Of a stretch of 38,177 bases of DNA, positions 25,365 to 31,354 are shown one piece after another. Under the pieces are notes generated by a model, which was not told where the DNA came from, did no database searches, and saw nothing but the letters and a program-made list of their open reading frames with translations. Source of the stretch: a virus; IMG/VR virus record IMGVR_UViG_3300040801_001118, positions 1-38,177 of that record. One strand, written 5' to 3'. Positions within the stretch are counted from its first letter, which is position 1. Every line of letters starts with the position of its first letter. The position numbers and the translations under genes are program-made.

Positions 25365-25706
25365 ATGAAAAGATTAATTTTAGCAGTAATGATAATTTCA
25401 TTACTAGGAATATTACAAAGTTGTGGAACAGCCCATGCTTATGAAACAATGTCTACTAGACAATCAGAAAGAATGGCTATTCAAAAAAATGATTTTCAAT
25501 CAAAGAAGGTTCAAAATCAAATACCATTTAAGTTTAAAAAATCAGAAGCTACAATATTCCAAAAGTTCGCTTTCTTAGGTGAAAATAACTTTAGAAATAG
25601 AATGCTTATTGGATTACAAGCAGCATTATTGAACAACATTAGAAAGAACGGTAGAACCTTTGATGCATATTTTAGAGCAGACTCAGCATATATGAGTAGT
25701 AAATAG
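25365..25706 (+). CDS. small lipoprotein
   Basis: A 113-residue protein with a clear lipoprotein signal: MKR, a hydrophobic core 'LILAVMIISLLGIL', then the lipobox L-Q-S-C at about 17-20. The mature chain is about 94 residues, basic and helical. It has its own promoter of the shared type and lies after the lysis cassette. Possibilities are an outer-membrane spanin subunit or a superinfection-exclusion lipoprotein. The separate promoter, shared with SSB and the accessory operon, argues for early synthesis and therefore exclusion, but this is inference. Confidence 0.6.
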   Translation: MKRLILAVMIISLLGILQSCGTAHAYETMSTRQSERMAIQKNDFQSKKVQNQIPFKFKKSEATIFQKFAFLGENNFRNRMLIGLQAALLNNIRKNGRTFDAYFRADSAYMSSK

Positions 25707-25717
25707 TTGATTATTGA

Positions 25718-25783
25718 ACGTTCTGCATTGGTTGATGCTTCGTGGCTAATATGCATTAAATCCACGGCGGCAGTGTAGAACAT
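25718..25783 (+). ncRNA. candidate structured RNA / 5' leader of the SD-led cassette
   Basis: Arm GTTCTGCATTG (25720-25730) pairs with CAGTGTAGAAC (25771-25781) along all 11 positions, two of them G-U wobbles (725/776 and 728/773). The wobbles work only on the + strand RNA. Inside is a second 5-bp stem CGTGG (25741-25745)/CCACG (25762-25766). An inverted repeat TTAAG/CTTAA (25791-25795/25801-25805) follows before the AAGGAG of the first cassette gene. It could be a leader that regulates the cassette or an independent small RNA. Confidence 0.4.
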
Positions 25784-25837
25784 CCAGTTATTAAGGATTA
25801 CTTAACAACTGAACTTTAACAATAAGGAGATAGAATA

Positions 25838-26023
25838 ATGATTTCAGTAAAGCAGATACCAGTAACCCCAGAAATAGAATGTAGTTGTTGTTATGCACTT
25901 GCAGAGTATATCTTTACAAGTAAGGATGAGAACGACGACGTTATACATAGTTTTTCATGTGCAAATCCACTGTGTTATGATGATGCAGAGGCAATGGTAA
26001 GTAACAATCATTTGGAGGATTAA
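25838..26023 (+). CDS. small Cys-pair (zinc-ribbon-like) protein
   Basis: A 61-residue protein with 'ECSCCY' near residue 15 and 'SCANPLCYDD' near 45, so two Cys pairs that could bind one zinc ion. It has a real Shine-Dalgarno (AAGGAG at 25825-25830, eight bases before ATG), unlike most genes in the window. It is the first of four SD-led micro-genes that overlap or nearly touch. Small zinc-binding proteins in phages often modulate host enzymes; no specific partner can be assigned. Confidence 0.6.
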   Translation: MISVKQIPVTPEIECSCCYALAEYIFTSKDENDDVIHSFSCANPLCYDDAEAMVSNNHLED

Positions 26024-26024
26024 G

Positions 26025-26174
26025 ATGAAGATTTGTGAATATTGCGGTAGTACAAAGGATAATGCTGATGTAACACTGAGTAGTGGACAGGAGTTTTCTA
26101 TTTGTGATGAATGTATCAATAAATTGAAAATTGATTTACCTGATGAAAACTTCATAACATTTGAAGTACTCTAA
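26025..26174 (+). CDS. small zinc-finger protein, ClpX-type Cys4 pattern
   Basis: A 49-residue protein reading MKICEYCGSTKDNADVTLSS and ending with a second pair, 'CDECINK'. The CxxC-x20ish-CxxC spacing resembles the treble-clef zinc finger at the N-terminus of ClpX. It is preceded by GGAGG (26014-26018), starts one base after the previous stop, and its TAA overlaps the next ATG (TAATG). It may be an adaptor-like or anti-host microprotein; this is inference from the fold type only. Confidence 0.6.
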   Translation: MKICEYCGSTKDNADVTLSSGQEFSICDECINKLKIDLPDENFITFEVL

Positions 26175-26353
26175 TGGCTGATCTAGTTATCTATAGGATA
26201 AAAGAAAATCACAGTTACACTTGCGATAAATGCGGATGCTTTGCTATATACAGAATATTGAGTAGTTTCAGAGAAGCTTTTTGTTGTAGCGGACTTAACT
26301 GCTACTCTATTATTTATGACTATGTTAAAGGAGATATTGATGAGATACCGTGA
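26174..26353 (+). CDS. small Cys-rich protein
   Basis: A 59-residue protein with 'TCDKCGCF' and 'CCSGLNCY' clusters, a likely zinc ribbon. It ends at TGA 26351-26353, which supports TGA as a stop in this genome. Its start lies in the previous stop (TAATG) and its end overlaps the next gene by 14 bases, so the cassette is translationally coupled. No function is recognised beyond probable metal binding. Confidence 0.55.
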   Translation: MADLVIYRIKENHSYTCDKCGCFAIYRILSSFREAFCCSGLNCYSIIYDYVKGDIDEIP

Positions 26354-26534
26354 TGTAAGAGAAAGGAGAAGCAATAAGCCTATCCATAAAATTATCAACG
26401 ATAATGTTACAGAGTCTTCAAAAGAAGAAGTTACAAGGATAATAAAGATTATCGAGGATGATAGAGAGCTTCTAAAAGAGATTGATAAGAAGTTAAAGGA
26501 AGCCATTAGTCTTTTTGATAAAAGACACAAATAA
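26340..26534 (+). CDS. small helical charged protein
   Basis: Start chosen at 26340 because AAAGGAG (26327-26333) lies six bases upstream; an earlier ATG at 26316 has no such signal. The 64-residue product is basic at the N-terminus (MRYRDVRERRSNKP) and then forms a long amphipathic Lys/Glu helix (about 25-64), suggesting a coiled-coil or nucleic-acid-associated microprotein. It is the last gene before the intrinsic terminator at 26540-26565. No family is recognised. Confidence 0.55.
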   Translation: MRYRDVRERRSNKPIHKIINDNVTESSKEEVTRIIKIIEDDRELLKEIDKKLKEAISLFDKRHK

Positions 26535-26539
26535 AAAAA

Positions 26540-26565
26540 GATCCCCAAATTAATGGGGGTCTTTT
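26540..26565 (+). terminator. intrinsic terminator, likely bidirectional
   Basis: GATCCCC (26540-26546), 8-base loop, GGGGGTC (26555-26561), then TTTT. A run of A upstream of the stem gives a U-tract on the minus strand as well. The hairpin separates converging cassettes: the + strand micro-genes and the - strand genes at 26564-27500. Confidence 0.85.
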
Positions 26566-26809
26566 ATTTAATTAAAGCAAAGATTCTCATCTCTGTTTCT
26601 ACAGCACACTCAAGACAGTTGCAGGCATACAAATAATAACCCTCACCAGTCTTTTCATTATAACCTTCAAACCTATATAAAACATTTCCATTACAGACAT
26701 CACATGATTCATCTGTATTATTATGTTCTTTAGTTATCCAAAGTTTTATGTGAAAGTTCTTTTTCGGGTCGCCTATCCCCTTTCTTACCGCCTTGCTCTT
26801 ATTAGACAC
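26564..26809 (-). CDS. zinc-ribbon protein (minus strand)
   Basis: An 81-residue protein with CDVCNG (about 36-41) and 'CNCLEC' (about 64-69), a Cys4+ zinc ribbon, and a basic N-terminus (MSNKSKAVRKG). It starts with GTG, with GGAGG (plus-strand CCTCC at 26815-26819) five bases upstream: a strong Shine-Dalgarno. A palindrome TAATAGT-n4-ACTATTA (26821-26838) lies next to the ribosome site and overlaps a possible -10. This is a regulated small gene in the opposite direction to nearly all others. Its role is unknown. Confidence 0.65.
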   Translation of the reverse strand: MSNKSKAVRKGIGDPKKNFHIKLWITKEHNNTDESCDVCNGNVLYRFEGYNEKTGEGYYLYACNCLECAVETEMRIFALIK

Positions 26810-26820
26810 AATAACCTCCG

Positions 26821-26838
26821 TAATAGTTATTACTATTA
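26821..26838 (-). promoter_or_regulatory. operator-like palindrome upstream of the minus-strand zinc-ribbon gene
   Basis: Perfect inverted repeat TAATAGT (26821-26827) and ACTATTA (26832-26838) with a 4-base centre. On the minus strand TATAAT (plus 26835-26840) overlaps its edge, with a weak -35 TTTCCT 17 bases further up. It is positioned where a repressor would block the -10 or the ribosome site. Confidence 0.4.
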
Positions 26839-27357
26839 TAGAGGCTTTTTGTTTAATAGGAAATCAATTCTTGGTTTATTCCACTTTTTAATTACAAAAT
26901 CATTTATTTTATTAGCTTTTTCCTTCAGTGCCTGAACAATCTGTGGTCGTGTGAGATCAGCCAAAACAAACGAATTACATTTTCCTCTATCTAGAATCCC
27001 CCTACTCTCTAAATGTTTTGCGAGTTTAACTGATTTATTGTGGGCAATGCCAAAGTAATTCTTAACATGCACCTGACGGAAGCTTTTGAACTTAACCAGA
27101 TACTCTACCAGCTCATGAATTTCTATTCCGAACACTAATTCCGATTTCCTATTCGGTTTTATTTTTTTTATTATGGCATTGCAGAGTTTGAGCAAGTTCT
27201 TTCTATACTTTACCAGAACAATTGCTACAAGGCATTTAAACGCTATAAAATGATAGAAACTTGCCAAGGCGATTAATATACTAGGTTTTGCCATAAAAGC
27301 CGTTAAAACTAAGATGAGGGCGAAATAAGGCATGTTCTGTAGTTGTTTGCTACTCAT
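26836..27357 (-). CDS. membrane-anchored winged-helix protein, FtsK-gamma-like
   Basis: A 173-residue protein. The first 50 residues hold two hydrophobic segments ('YFALILVLTAFMA' and 'HFIAFKCLVAIVLVKY'). A basic linker follows, then a winged-helix region (about 85-150) with 'HELVEYLVKFKSFRQVHVKN' and 'AKHLESRGILDRGKCNSFVL'. That region resembles the C-terminal gamma domain of FtsK/SpoIIIE, which reads DNA polarity signals. The AAA motor between membrane part and gamma domain is missing. It may tether DNA or act as a membrane-bound regulator. The start is inside the stop codon of the small gene upstream (TAATG). Confidence 0.6.
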   Translation of the reverse strand: MSSKQLQNMPYFALILVLTAFMAKPSILIALASFYHFIAFKCLVAIVLVKYRKNLLKLCNAIIKKIKPNRKSELVFGIEIHELVEYLVKFKSFRQVHVKNYFGIAHNKSVKLAKHLESRGILDRGKCNSFVLADLTRPQIVQALKEKANKINDFVIKKWNKPRIDFLLNKKPL

Positions 27358-27500
27358 TATATTAAGTTAATTGTAATTAATATAATTGTTTGAATTGCGG
27401 CGCAAATTCCTACCACCATATAAAAGTCTTTATCTGATACATTGTTTTCTCTGTTAATCATCTCAATGATTGCGATGTCGTGTAATATTTGGTTTTTCAT
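27357..27500 (-). CDS. small membrane protein (minus strand)
   Basis: A 47-residue protein with an N-terminal soluble stretch (MKNQILHDIAIIEMINREN) and one C-terminal membrane helix ('GICAAIQTIILITINLI'). Its stop shares one base with the start of the winged-helix gene, so the two are coupled. The leader AACCAAAACAACT precedes the ATG, like the accessory-gene leaders on the plus strand. A minus-strand promoter with 17-base spacing lies 40 bases upstream. It could be a partner subunit of the membrane-bound regulator. Confidence 0.55.
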   Translation of the reverse strand: MKNQILHDIAIIEMINRENNVSDKDFYMVVGICAAIQTIILITINLI

Positions 27501-27539
27501 AGTTGTTTTGGTTATTTATTTTTATTAAACTATACTATA

Positions 27540-27568
27540 ATTATAACATAATTTACTACAAAACACAA
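27540..27568 (-). promoter_or_regulatory. sigma-70-type promoter for the minus-strand cluster
   Basis: On the minus strand: -35 TTGTGT (plus 27563-27568), 17-base spacer, -10 TATAAT (plus 27540-27545). It faces left, about 40 bases before the ATG at 27500. It is divergent from the rightward replication operon that starts at 27662. Confidence 0.65.
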
Positions 27569-27598
27569 GCCTTTTTAGTTGTTTTTAACAATAAATAC

Positions 27599-27627
27599 TT
27601 GTTTTTAGTTATAATTTATGATAAGAA
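27599..27627 (+). promoter_or_regulatory. possible promoter for the replication operon
   Basis: TTGTTT (27599-27604), 17-base spacer, TAAGAA (27622-27627). The -10 is weak. TTGTTTTTA occurs twice (27579-27587 and 27599-27607), so the first copy may be an operator repeat. Divergent arrangement with the minus promoter suggests a switch region. Confidence 0.35.
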
Positions 27628-27661
27628 TTAAACACAATCAAAATCAACTAACCAAAATAAA

Positions 27662-28417
27662 ATGATTGAAATAAAGAAATACTCCCCTACCGACCACAAG
27701 GTAAAGGCAGTAATTTACGGTAAGTCTGGATCTGGAAAGACTACATTTGCGGCAACAGCCCCAAAGCCAATCTTCGCCAGTGCAGAACAAGGACTATTGT
27801 CCATCAGGGACAACAATATTGACTACGTTAATATTACAACCCTAGCAGAGCTACAGGAATTGATTCTATTCTTAAAGAAGGGCGAGCATGATTACGAAAC
27901 GCTTGTCATTGACTCAATAAGCGAAATAAACGAAATCATAAAGGCAGGAATTGAAAAAGGAGGTAGAGCAATGCAGCTTCAGGACTGGGGTACATTAGCA
28001 CGTGAAATAAGAAACCTTCTTATGAAGTCAAAAATGCTTGATATGCACATCCTATTTATAGCTCAGGAAAAGGTAATTGAGGTTGAAGGAGATAGACCAA
28101 CAAAGATGCCTTCAATGAATGGTAAGGCAGCTGGTGATATATGTTACGCCATGGACATCGTAGGATACGCTCACGTAAACAAAAACGGTGAACATAAGAT
28201 AATCACATCAGCACACCCAGATCTACACACAAAAGACCGTTCAGGGCTTATAGGAGTAGACAACAACGCAAACTTCTCAGAGTGGGTTGAGAGAATCTCA
28301 AAGATTAAAATAGGAGAGGAGAAGGTGGAAAAGGTTGTTGATCCAATCAAAGCAATGAAGGATGAGGCAATTAACGCCCTTCCAGACAAGGAGGTTACCC
28401 CTAAAAAGGATAAATAA
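27662..28417 (+). CDS. Sak4-like AAA ATPase (single-strand annealing/recombination)
   Basis: A 251-residue RecA-fold ATPase of the phage nucleotide-binding (AAA_24/Sak4) type. Walker A is GKSGSGKT (20-27), Walker B is LVIDS (81-85), and the 'LFIAQEKV' strand with 'GKAAGDICYAMDIVGY' follows near residue 140-170. Sak4 proteins work with phage SSB in homologous DNA annealing. It is the first gene of a rightward operon that continues to DnaB and SSB. The acidic/basic C-terminus (KKDK) after residue 220 is disordered. Leader AACCAAAATAAA is the accessory type. Confidence 0.85.
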   Translation: MIEIKKYSPTDHKVKAVIYGKSGSGKTTFAATAPKPIFASAEQGLLSIRDNNIDYVNITTLAELQELILFLKKGEHDYETLVIDSISEINEIIKAGIEKGGRAMQLQDWGTLAREIRNLLMKSKMLDMHILFIAQEKVIEVEGDRPTKMPSMNGKAAGDICYAMDIVGYAHVNKNGEHKIITSAHPDLHTKDRSGLIGVDNNANFSEWVERISKIKIGEEKVEKVVDPIKAMKDEAINALPDKEVTPKKDK

Positions 28418-28452
28418 CCTAAATAACCGAGTAAATAACCAACTAAATAACC
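28412..28452 (+). repeat. four tandem AAATAACC repeats
   Basis: AAATAACC begins at 28412, 28421, 28433 and 28445 (periods 9, 12, 12). The first copy overlaps the Sak4-like stop codon, and the array fills the gap to the next start codon at 28460. It resembles a multiplied form of the AACC-type leader, or a small protein-binding array. Confidence 0.6.
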
Positions 28453-28459
28453 AACTATC

Positions 28460-28726
28460 ATGATTTACCTAATTATAATTACACTGTTAATCTCACTTAT
28501 TACGTTGATAGTAACAGTCAAGAATTATAGAGATAATACTTTATTATTCGAAATAGTAGAATCACAGAATGAAAACAACATAGACATGTTCTCAGAAATA
28601 GGAATGCAACGAAAAATAGACTTAAAAAAGCAAAGAGAGTTCGCTGAAAAACATTACAGCAATGAAAGTCAAAAGCTAATTAAAACATTTCTAAATCAAT
28701 ATCAAGAATTAACCAAAACAAAATGA
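28460..28726 (+). CDS. small membrane-anchored helical protein
   Basis: An 88-residue protein with an N-terminal membrane helix, 'IYLIIITLLISLITLIVTV' (2-20), followed by a helical, Lys/Glu/Gln-rich domain. Topology would place the helical domain in the cytoplasm. It stops at TGA 28724-28726 within ATGA, overlapping the next gene by four bases. It lies between the Sak4-like and HTH genes, so it may anchor or regulate the replication complex at the membrane. No family is recognised. Confidence 0.5.
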   Translation: MIYLIIITLLISLITLIVTVKNYRDNTLLFEIVESQNENNIDMFSEIGMQRKIDLKKQREFAEKHYSNESQKLIKTFLNQYQELTKTK

Positions 28727-28890
28727 TTTTATACACACTAGAGGAAGTTTCGGAAATCCTCAAAATAGAAGTCCAAACAGCTAGAAAGCTAATTGATTCT
28801 GGACTACTAAAAGCAAAGAACATAGGAACAGGAGAAAGAAATATTTACAGAGTATCTCTAGAAGATTTACAAGAATTTATTAATCAATAA
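28723..28890 (+). CDS. excisionase/MerR-type helix-turn-helix protein (HTH_17)
   Basis: A 55-residue DNA-binding protein: MILYTLEEVSEILKIEVQTA followed by 'RKLIDSGLLKAKNIG' and a wing-type end 'RNIYRVSLEDLQEF'. This is the compact winged-helix layout of HTH_17/excisionase domains. Members act as directionality factors or small regulators. It is coupled to the upstream gene by ATGA and followed three bases later by another HTH gene. Confidence 0.75.
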   Translation: MILYTLEEVSEILKIEVQTARKLIDSGLLKAKNIGTGERNIYRVSLEDLQEFINQ

Positions 28891-28893
28891 ATT

Positions 28894-29172
28894 ATGGAAG
28901 AGAAGATAATGGCATCAGTTTGGGTTAGATTGCCAAATGTAGAGACAGCGGCTATTTACAATATACTATTGTACCTATGCCACCAACACGGAGGTACTTG
29001 TTACCCATCAATAAAAACATTATCAGAGTATACAAAAATGGGTAATAAAAGAGTTTCAAAGAACCTGAATAAACTTATAGAAATTGGAATAATACAAAAG
29101 AAAACCCGTTTCAATAAGAGTACAATTTATAGAGTTTTAGAACCAGAACAGGCACTTGAAATATTAAAATAA
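28894..29172 (+). CDS. winged-helix protein, candidate replication initiator (HTH_36-like)
   Basis: A 92-residue protein with 'AAIYNILLYLCHQHGGTCYP' and 'SIKTLSEYTKMGNKRVSKNL' followed by 'NKLIEIGIIQKKTRF', i.e. the HTH_36-type winged helix used by many phage replication initiators and plasmid Rep-like proteins. It stands alone; no ATP-loading or DnaD-type domain follows. A noncoding stretch with repeated GTCnAwwyGAC sites (29190-29307) lies immediately downstream, then DnaB. That order suggests it binds those sites and loads the helicase. A pure transcription factor is the alternative. A second in-frame ATG is at codon 6. Confidence 0.65.
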   Translation: MEEKIMASVWVRLPNVETAAIYNILLYLCHQHGGTCYPSIKTLSEYTKMGNKRVSKNLNKLIEIGIIQKKTRFNKSTIYRVLEPEQALEILK

Positions 29173-29420
29173 TAGTTAGTTTTAGTGCGGTCAATTCGAC
29201 TGTAGTCAATTTGACATCAGTACTTATGAATAGTCACTCATTAGTACGTAGAGGTCAAAACGACATTCTATATTATATTATATAATATAATAGTGTGTCG
29301 ATTCGACATCACTAACTATTTACAGAGTATTTTAATTAGTTTGCCTTGTTCCACATTGCCCCTAAGGGGGGCAAGTGAAACAATCGCAAACGAGAGAAAA
29401 ACAAAGCTAATCAACCAAAC
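29173..29420 (+). other. candidate replication origin: iteron-like sites around an AT palindrome
   Basis: This 248-base gap has no gene. It contains four copies of an 11-base imperfect palindrome GTCnAwwyGAC at 29190-29200, 29205-29215, 29254-29264 and 29297-29307. Between the third and fourth lies a perfect 22-base palindrome made only of A and T (29271-29292, half-site TATTATATTAT). A long hairpin (29346-29383) follows. Placement between a winged-helix initiator-like gene and the DnaB gene, with an easily melted AT core, is the layout of many phage and plasmid origins. Confidence 0.6.
29346..29383 (+). other. long imperfect hairpin before dnaB
   Basis: Paired arms TTGTT/AACAA, CAC/GTG and TTGCCCC/GGGGCAA, with one mismatch and one bulge, form a 15-bp stem with a 5-base loop (29363-29367). 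No T-run follows. It could regulate dnaB expression, act as a U-less terminator, or serve as a single-strand initiation structure in the origin. Confidence 0.5.
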
Positions 29421-30695
29421 ATGCTAGATAAAAAACATATATCGGAAAAGCTTGTATTGAGTTGTTTAATCCAACTGGGTTTTGATGAATCAAACCTTGA
29501 AGACCTAAAGGAATACACAAAGCAATTAAATACTGACTTGTTTATCTACCACAAACACAGCAAAATATTTGCAGAGGTAAACAAAAGTATTGAATCAGGG
29601 CAAACAGTAGACCTACTTGACCTTGATAATAAGTTTCCAGAATCAGGTATAACAAACCTAACCGCATTTGTAGATCTTACTTCATTTGCAAGTACAGCGC
29701 ATTTGAATCATTATATAAAGAGTTTAATAGTTGAGTACAAGAAACACGAGTTTAAAAAGCTTGGTGAGGCGCTTGTATCAGATAAAGAAACATCAGAAGA
29801 TAAACTCGCTTTAATGGAATTCTCAAAGGATAAGTTCATAATCGGAGAAGAGGTAATGGCAATTAAGCCAGTAATTGATCTCTATGACAAATGTACACAA
29901 ATAACGGAAAAACACCCATGTTCTTATCAGCAACTAGACACGATATTAGGAGGCGGATTTGAGCGTAAAAGACTCTACACAATAGCAGCACGTACAGGTT
30001 GCGGTAAAAGTACAATGTTACTAAACCTAGCCCATAACTTTGCACAGAACAACCTAAAGGCAGTATTCCTCACACTGGAAATGCCCGAGGAACACACAGT
30101 ACGCAGCTTTGCAATAAGACTAACATACAAGACAAACACCAAAAACGACATAGAGTTAATGAACGAGGCAAAAACCAATCCTTCCTATCAAGCAATCAAT
30201 CAAAATCTAAGCATAACAGAACTGGGAAATAACATAGAAAGCATAAAACAACTATGCAGCGATTTCGATGTGGTCTTAATTGACCAGCTATCATTCATGC
30301 GCACAAACAAGAAGACAGAAACAAGAAGTCAGGAAGTATCAACAATAGTCCACGACCTCAAGGAATACGCCGTAAAACACAATAAGATTGTCTTACTAGC
30401 AGCCCAGATAAACCGTGAGGGAGCAAACCACAAGGGTGAAACACCACAATTACATCATTTAAAGGAGAGCGGAGGCGTAGAAGAAAGTAGTGACGTAGTA
30501 TTACTAATGCACATAGATAGCGATAAGCCAGACATATTAAACGTGAATGTAGCAAAGAACCGTACAGGAGAAAAGAAAATGCTACACATGAAAGCAAACT
30601 TTGCAAAAGCAAAGATAGACGAAATACAAAACTATAATGAAGAAAAGCAAGAGCCAGATGAATACGATATTTTGAATGACAAAGACTTCCTATAA
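29421..30695 (+). CDS. replicative DNA helicase, DnaB family
   Basis: A 424-residue helicase. The N-terminal domain begins 'SEKLVLSCLIQLGFDES' and includes 'FIYHKHSKIFAEV'. The RecA-like motor contains Walker A ARTGCGKS (190-197), 'FLTLEMPEE' (H1a-like) near 216-224, Walker B 'VVLIDQLSF' (284-292) and 'LAAQINREG', 'HLKESGGVEESSDVVLLMH' (DnaB motif 4 region). Length matches DnaB. It unwinds the fork and moves with primase; no primase gene is visible here, so host primase is likely used. It directly follows the origin-like stretch. Its presence with SSB and Sak4 shows the phage provides its own replisome parts. Confidence 0.95.
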   Translation: MLDKKHISEKLVLSCLIQLGFDESNLEDLKEYTKQLNTDLFIYHKHSKIFAEVNKSIESGQTVDLLDLDNKFPESGITNLTAFVDLTSFASTAHLNHYIKSLIVEYKKHEFKKLGEALVSDKETSEDKLALMEFSKDKFIIGEEVMAIKPVIDLYDKCTQITEKHPCSYQQLDTILGGGFERKRLYTIAARTGCGKSTMLLNLAHNFAQNNLKAVFLTLEMPEEHTVRSFAIRLTYKTNTKNDIELMNEAKTNPSYQAINQNLSITELGNNIESIKQLCSDFDVVLIDQLSFMRTNKKTETRSQEVSTIVHDLKEYAVKHNKIVLLAAQINREGANHKGETPQLHHLKESGGVEESSDVVLLMHIDSDKPDILNVNVAKNRTGEKKMLHMKANFAKAKIDEIQNYNEEKQEPDEYDILNDKDFL

Positions 30696-30700
30696 AACAA

Positions 30701-30734
30701 ATACACCCTTAACTTTTAACGGCTAAGGGTGTAT
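30701..30734 (+). terminator. 11-bp hairpin after dnaB, no U-tract
   Basis: Perfect inverted repeat ATACACCCTTA (30701-30711) and TAAGGGTGTAT (30724-30734), 12-base loop, six bases after the dnaB stop. No T-run follows, so termination is uncertain. It could also limit readthrough into the homing endonuclease gene. Confidence 0.5.
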
Positions 30735-30764
30735 AGTGTTAATGACTAAATTAACACAAACATC

Positions 30765-31274
30765 ATGTCAGAAATTTGGAAAACAATCAAGGAATACCCA
30801 TCTTATCAGGTGAGTAATTTTGGTAATATAAGGAGCATTAACTATAAGTTAACTGGCAAAACACAAGAGCTAAAACAAAAGACAGACAAAGACGGGTATA
30901 AATCAGTACACATTTTTAATAATGGAAAAGGCGGGCATTTAAGAACACACAGGCTAGTAGCTTGTACGTTCTTAAACGAAGACATTAAAACAAAGCTATG
31001 CGTATGTCATAAGAACGATATACGAGACGATAATAGATTAGACAATCTCTTCTTTGGAACAAATGCAGAAAACATAAAAGACATGAAAGATAAAAAAAGA
31101 CATCCGCATGGCATGAAACAAGGAAGAGCAAAGCTAAACAACAAACAAGTAAGAGTTATTAGGCATTTATATGCTATTGGCAACACAACTCATAAAAGAA
31201 TTGCTGAATTATTTAATGTTAGCAAGGCTGTAATTGGAAGAGTTGTTAATAAAAAATCATGGACGCATTTGTAA
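30765..31274 (+). CDS. NUMOD4/HNH homing endonuclease
   Basis: A 169-residue endonuclease: the NUMOD4 start 'IWKTIKEYPSYQVSNFGNIR', a GYKSVHIF segment, the HNH core with 'LRTHRLVACTFL' and 'CHKNDIRDDNRLDNLFFGTN' followed by 'AENIKDM', and a C-terminal DNA-binding segment (NUMOD/HTH-like, 'HKRIAELFNVSKAVIGRV'). Free-standing homing endonucleases cut alleles lacking them and spread by repair. No intron boundary is visible around it; dnaB and ssb on both sides are intact, so this copy is a free-standing insertion between two replication genes. Confidence 0.88.
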   Translation: MSEIWKTIKEYPSYQVSNFGNIRSINYKLTGKTQELKQKTDKDGYKSVHIFNNGKGGHLRTHRLVACTFLNEDIKTKLCVCHKNDIRDDNRLDNLFFGTNAENIKDMKDKKRHPHGMKQGRAKLNNKQVRVIRHLYAIGNTTHKRIAELFNVSKAVIGRVVNKKSWTHL

Positions 31275-31284
31275 AGTATTAATT

Positions 31285-31324
31285 GTAAAAAACTATTGCT
31301 TTCTACAAAAATATAATGTATAGT
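31285..31324 (+). promoter_or_regulatory. conserved 40-base promoter module, copy 2 (ssb)
   Basis: GTAAAAAACTATTG (31285-31298) overlaps -35 TTGCTT (31296-31301); 17-base spacer; -10 TATAGT (31319-31324). The inverted repeat GTAAAAA...TTTCTAC has one mismatch. It restarts transcription for ssb after the homing endonuclease gene. Confidence 0.8.
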
Positions 31325-31354
31325 GAACATACCATATCAACTAACTAAAATATT

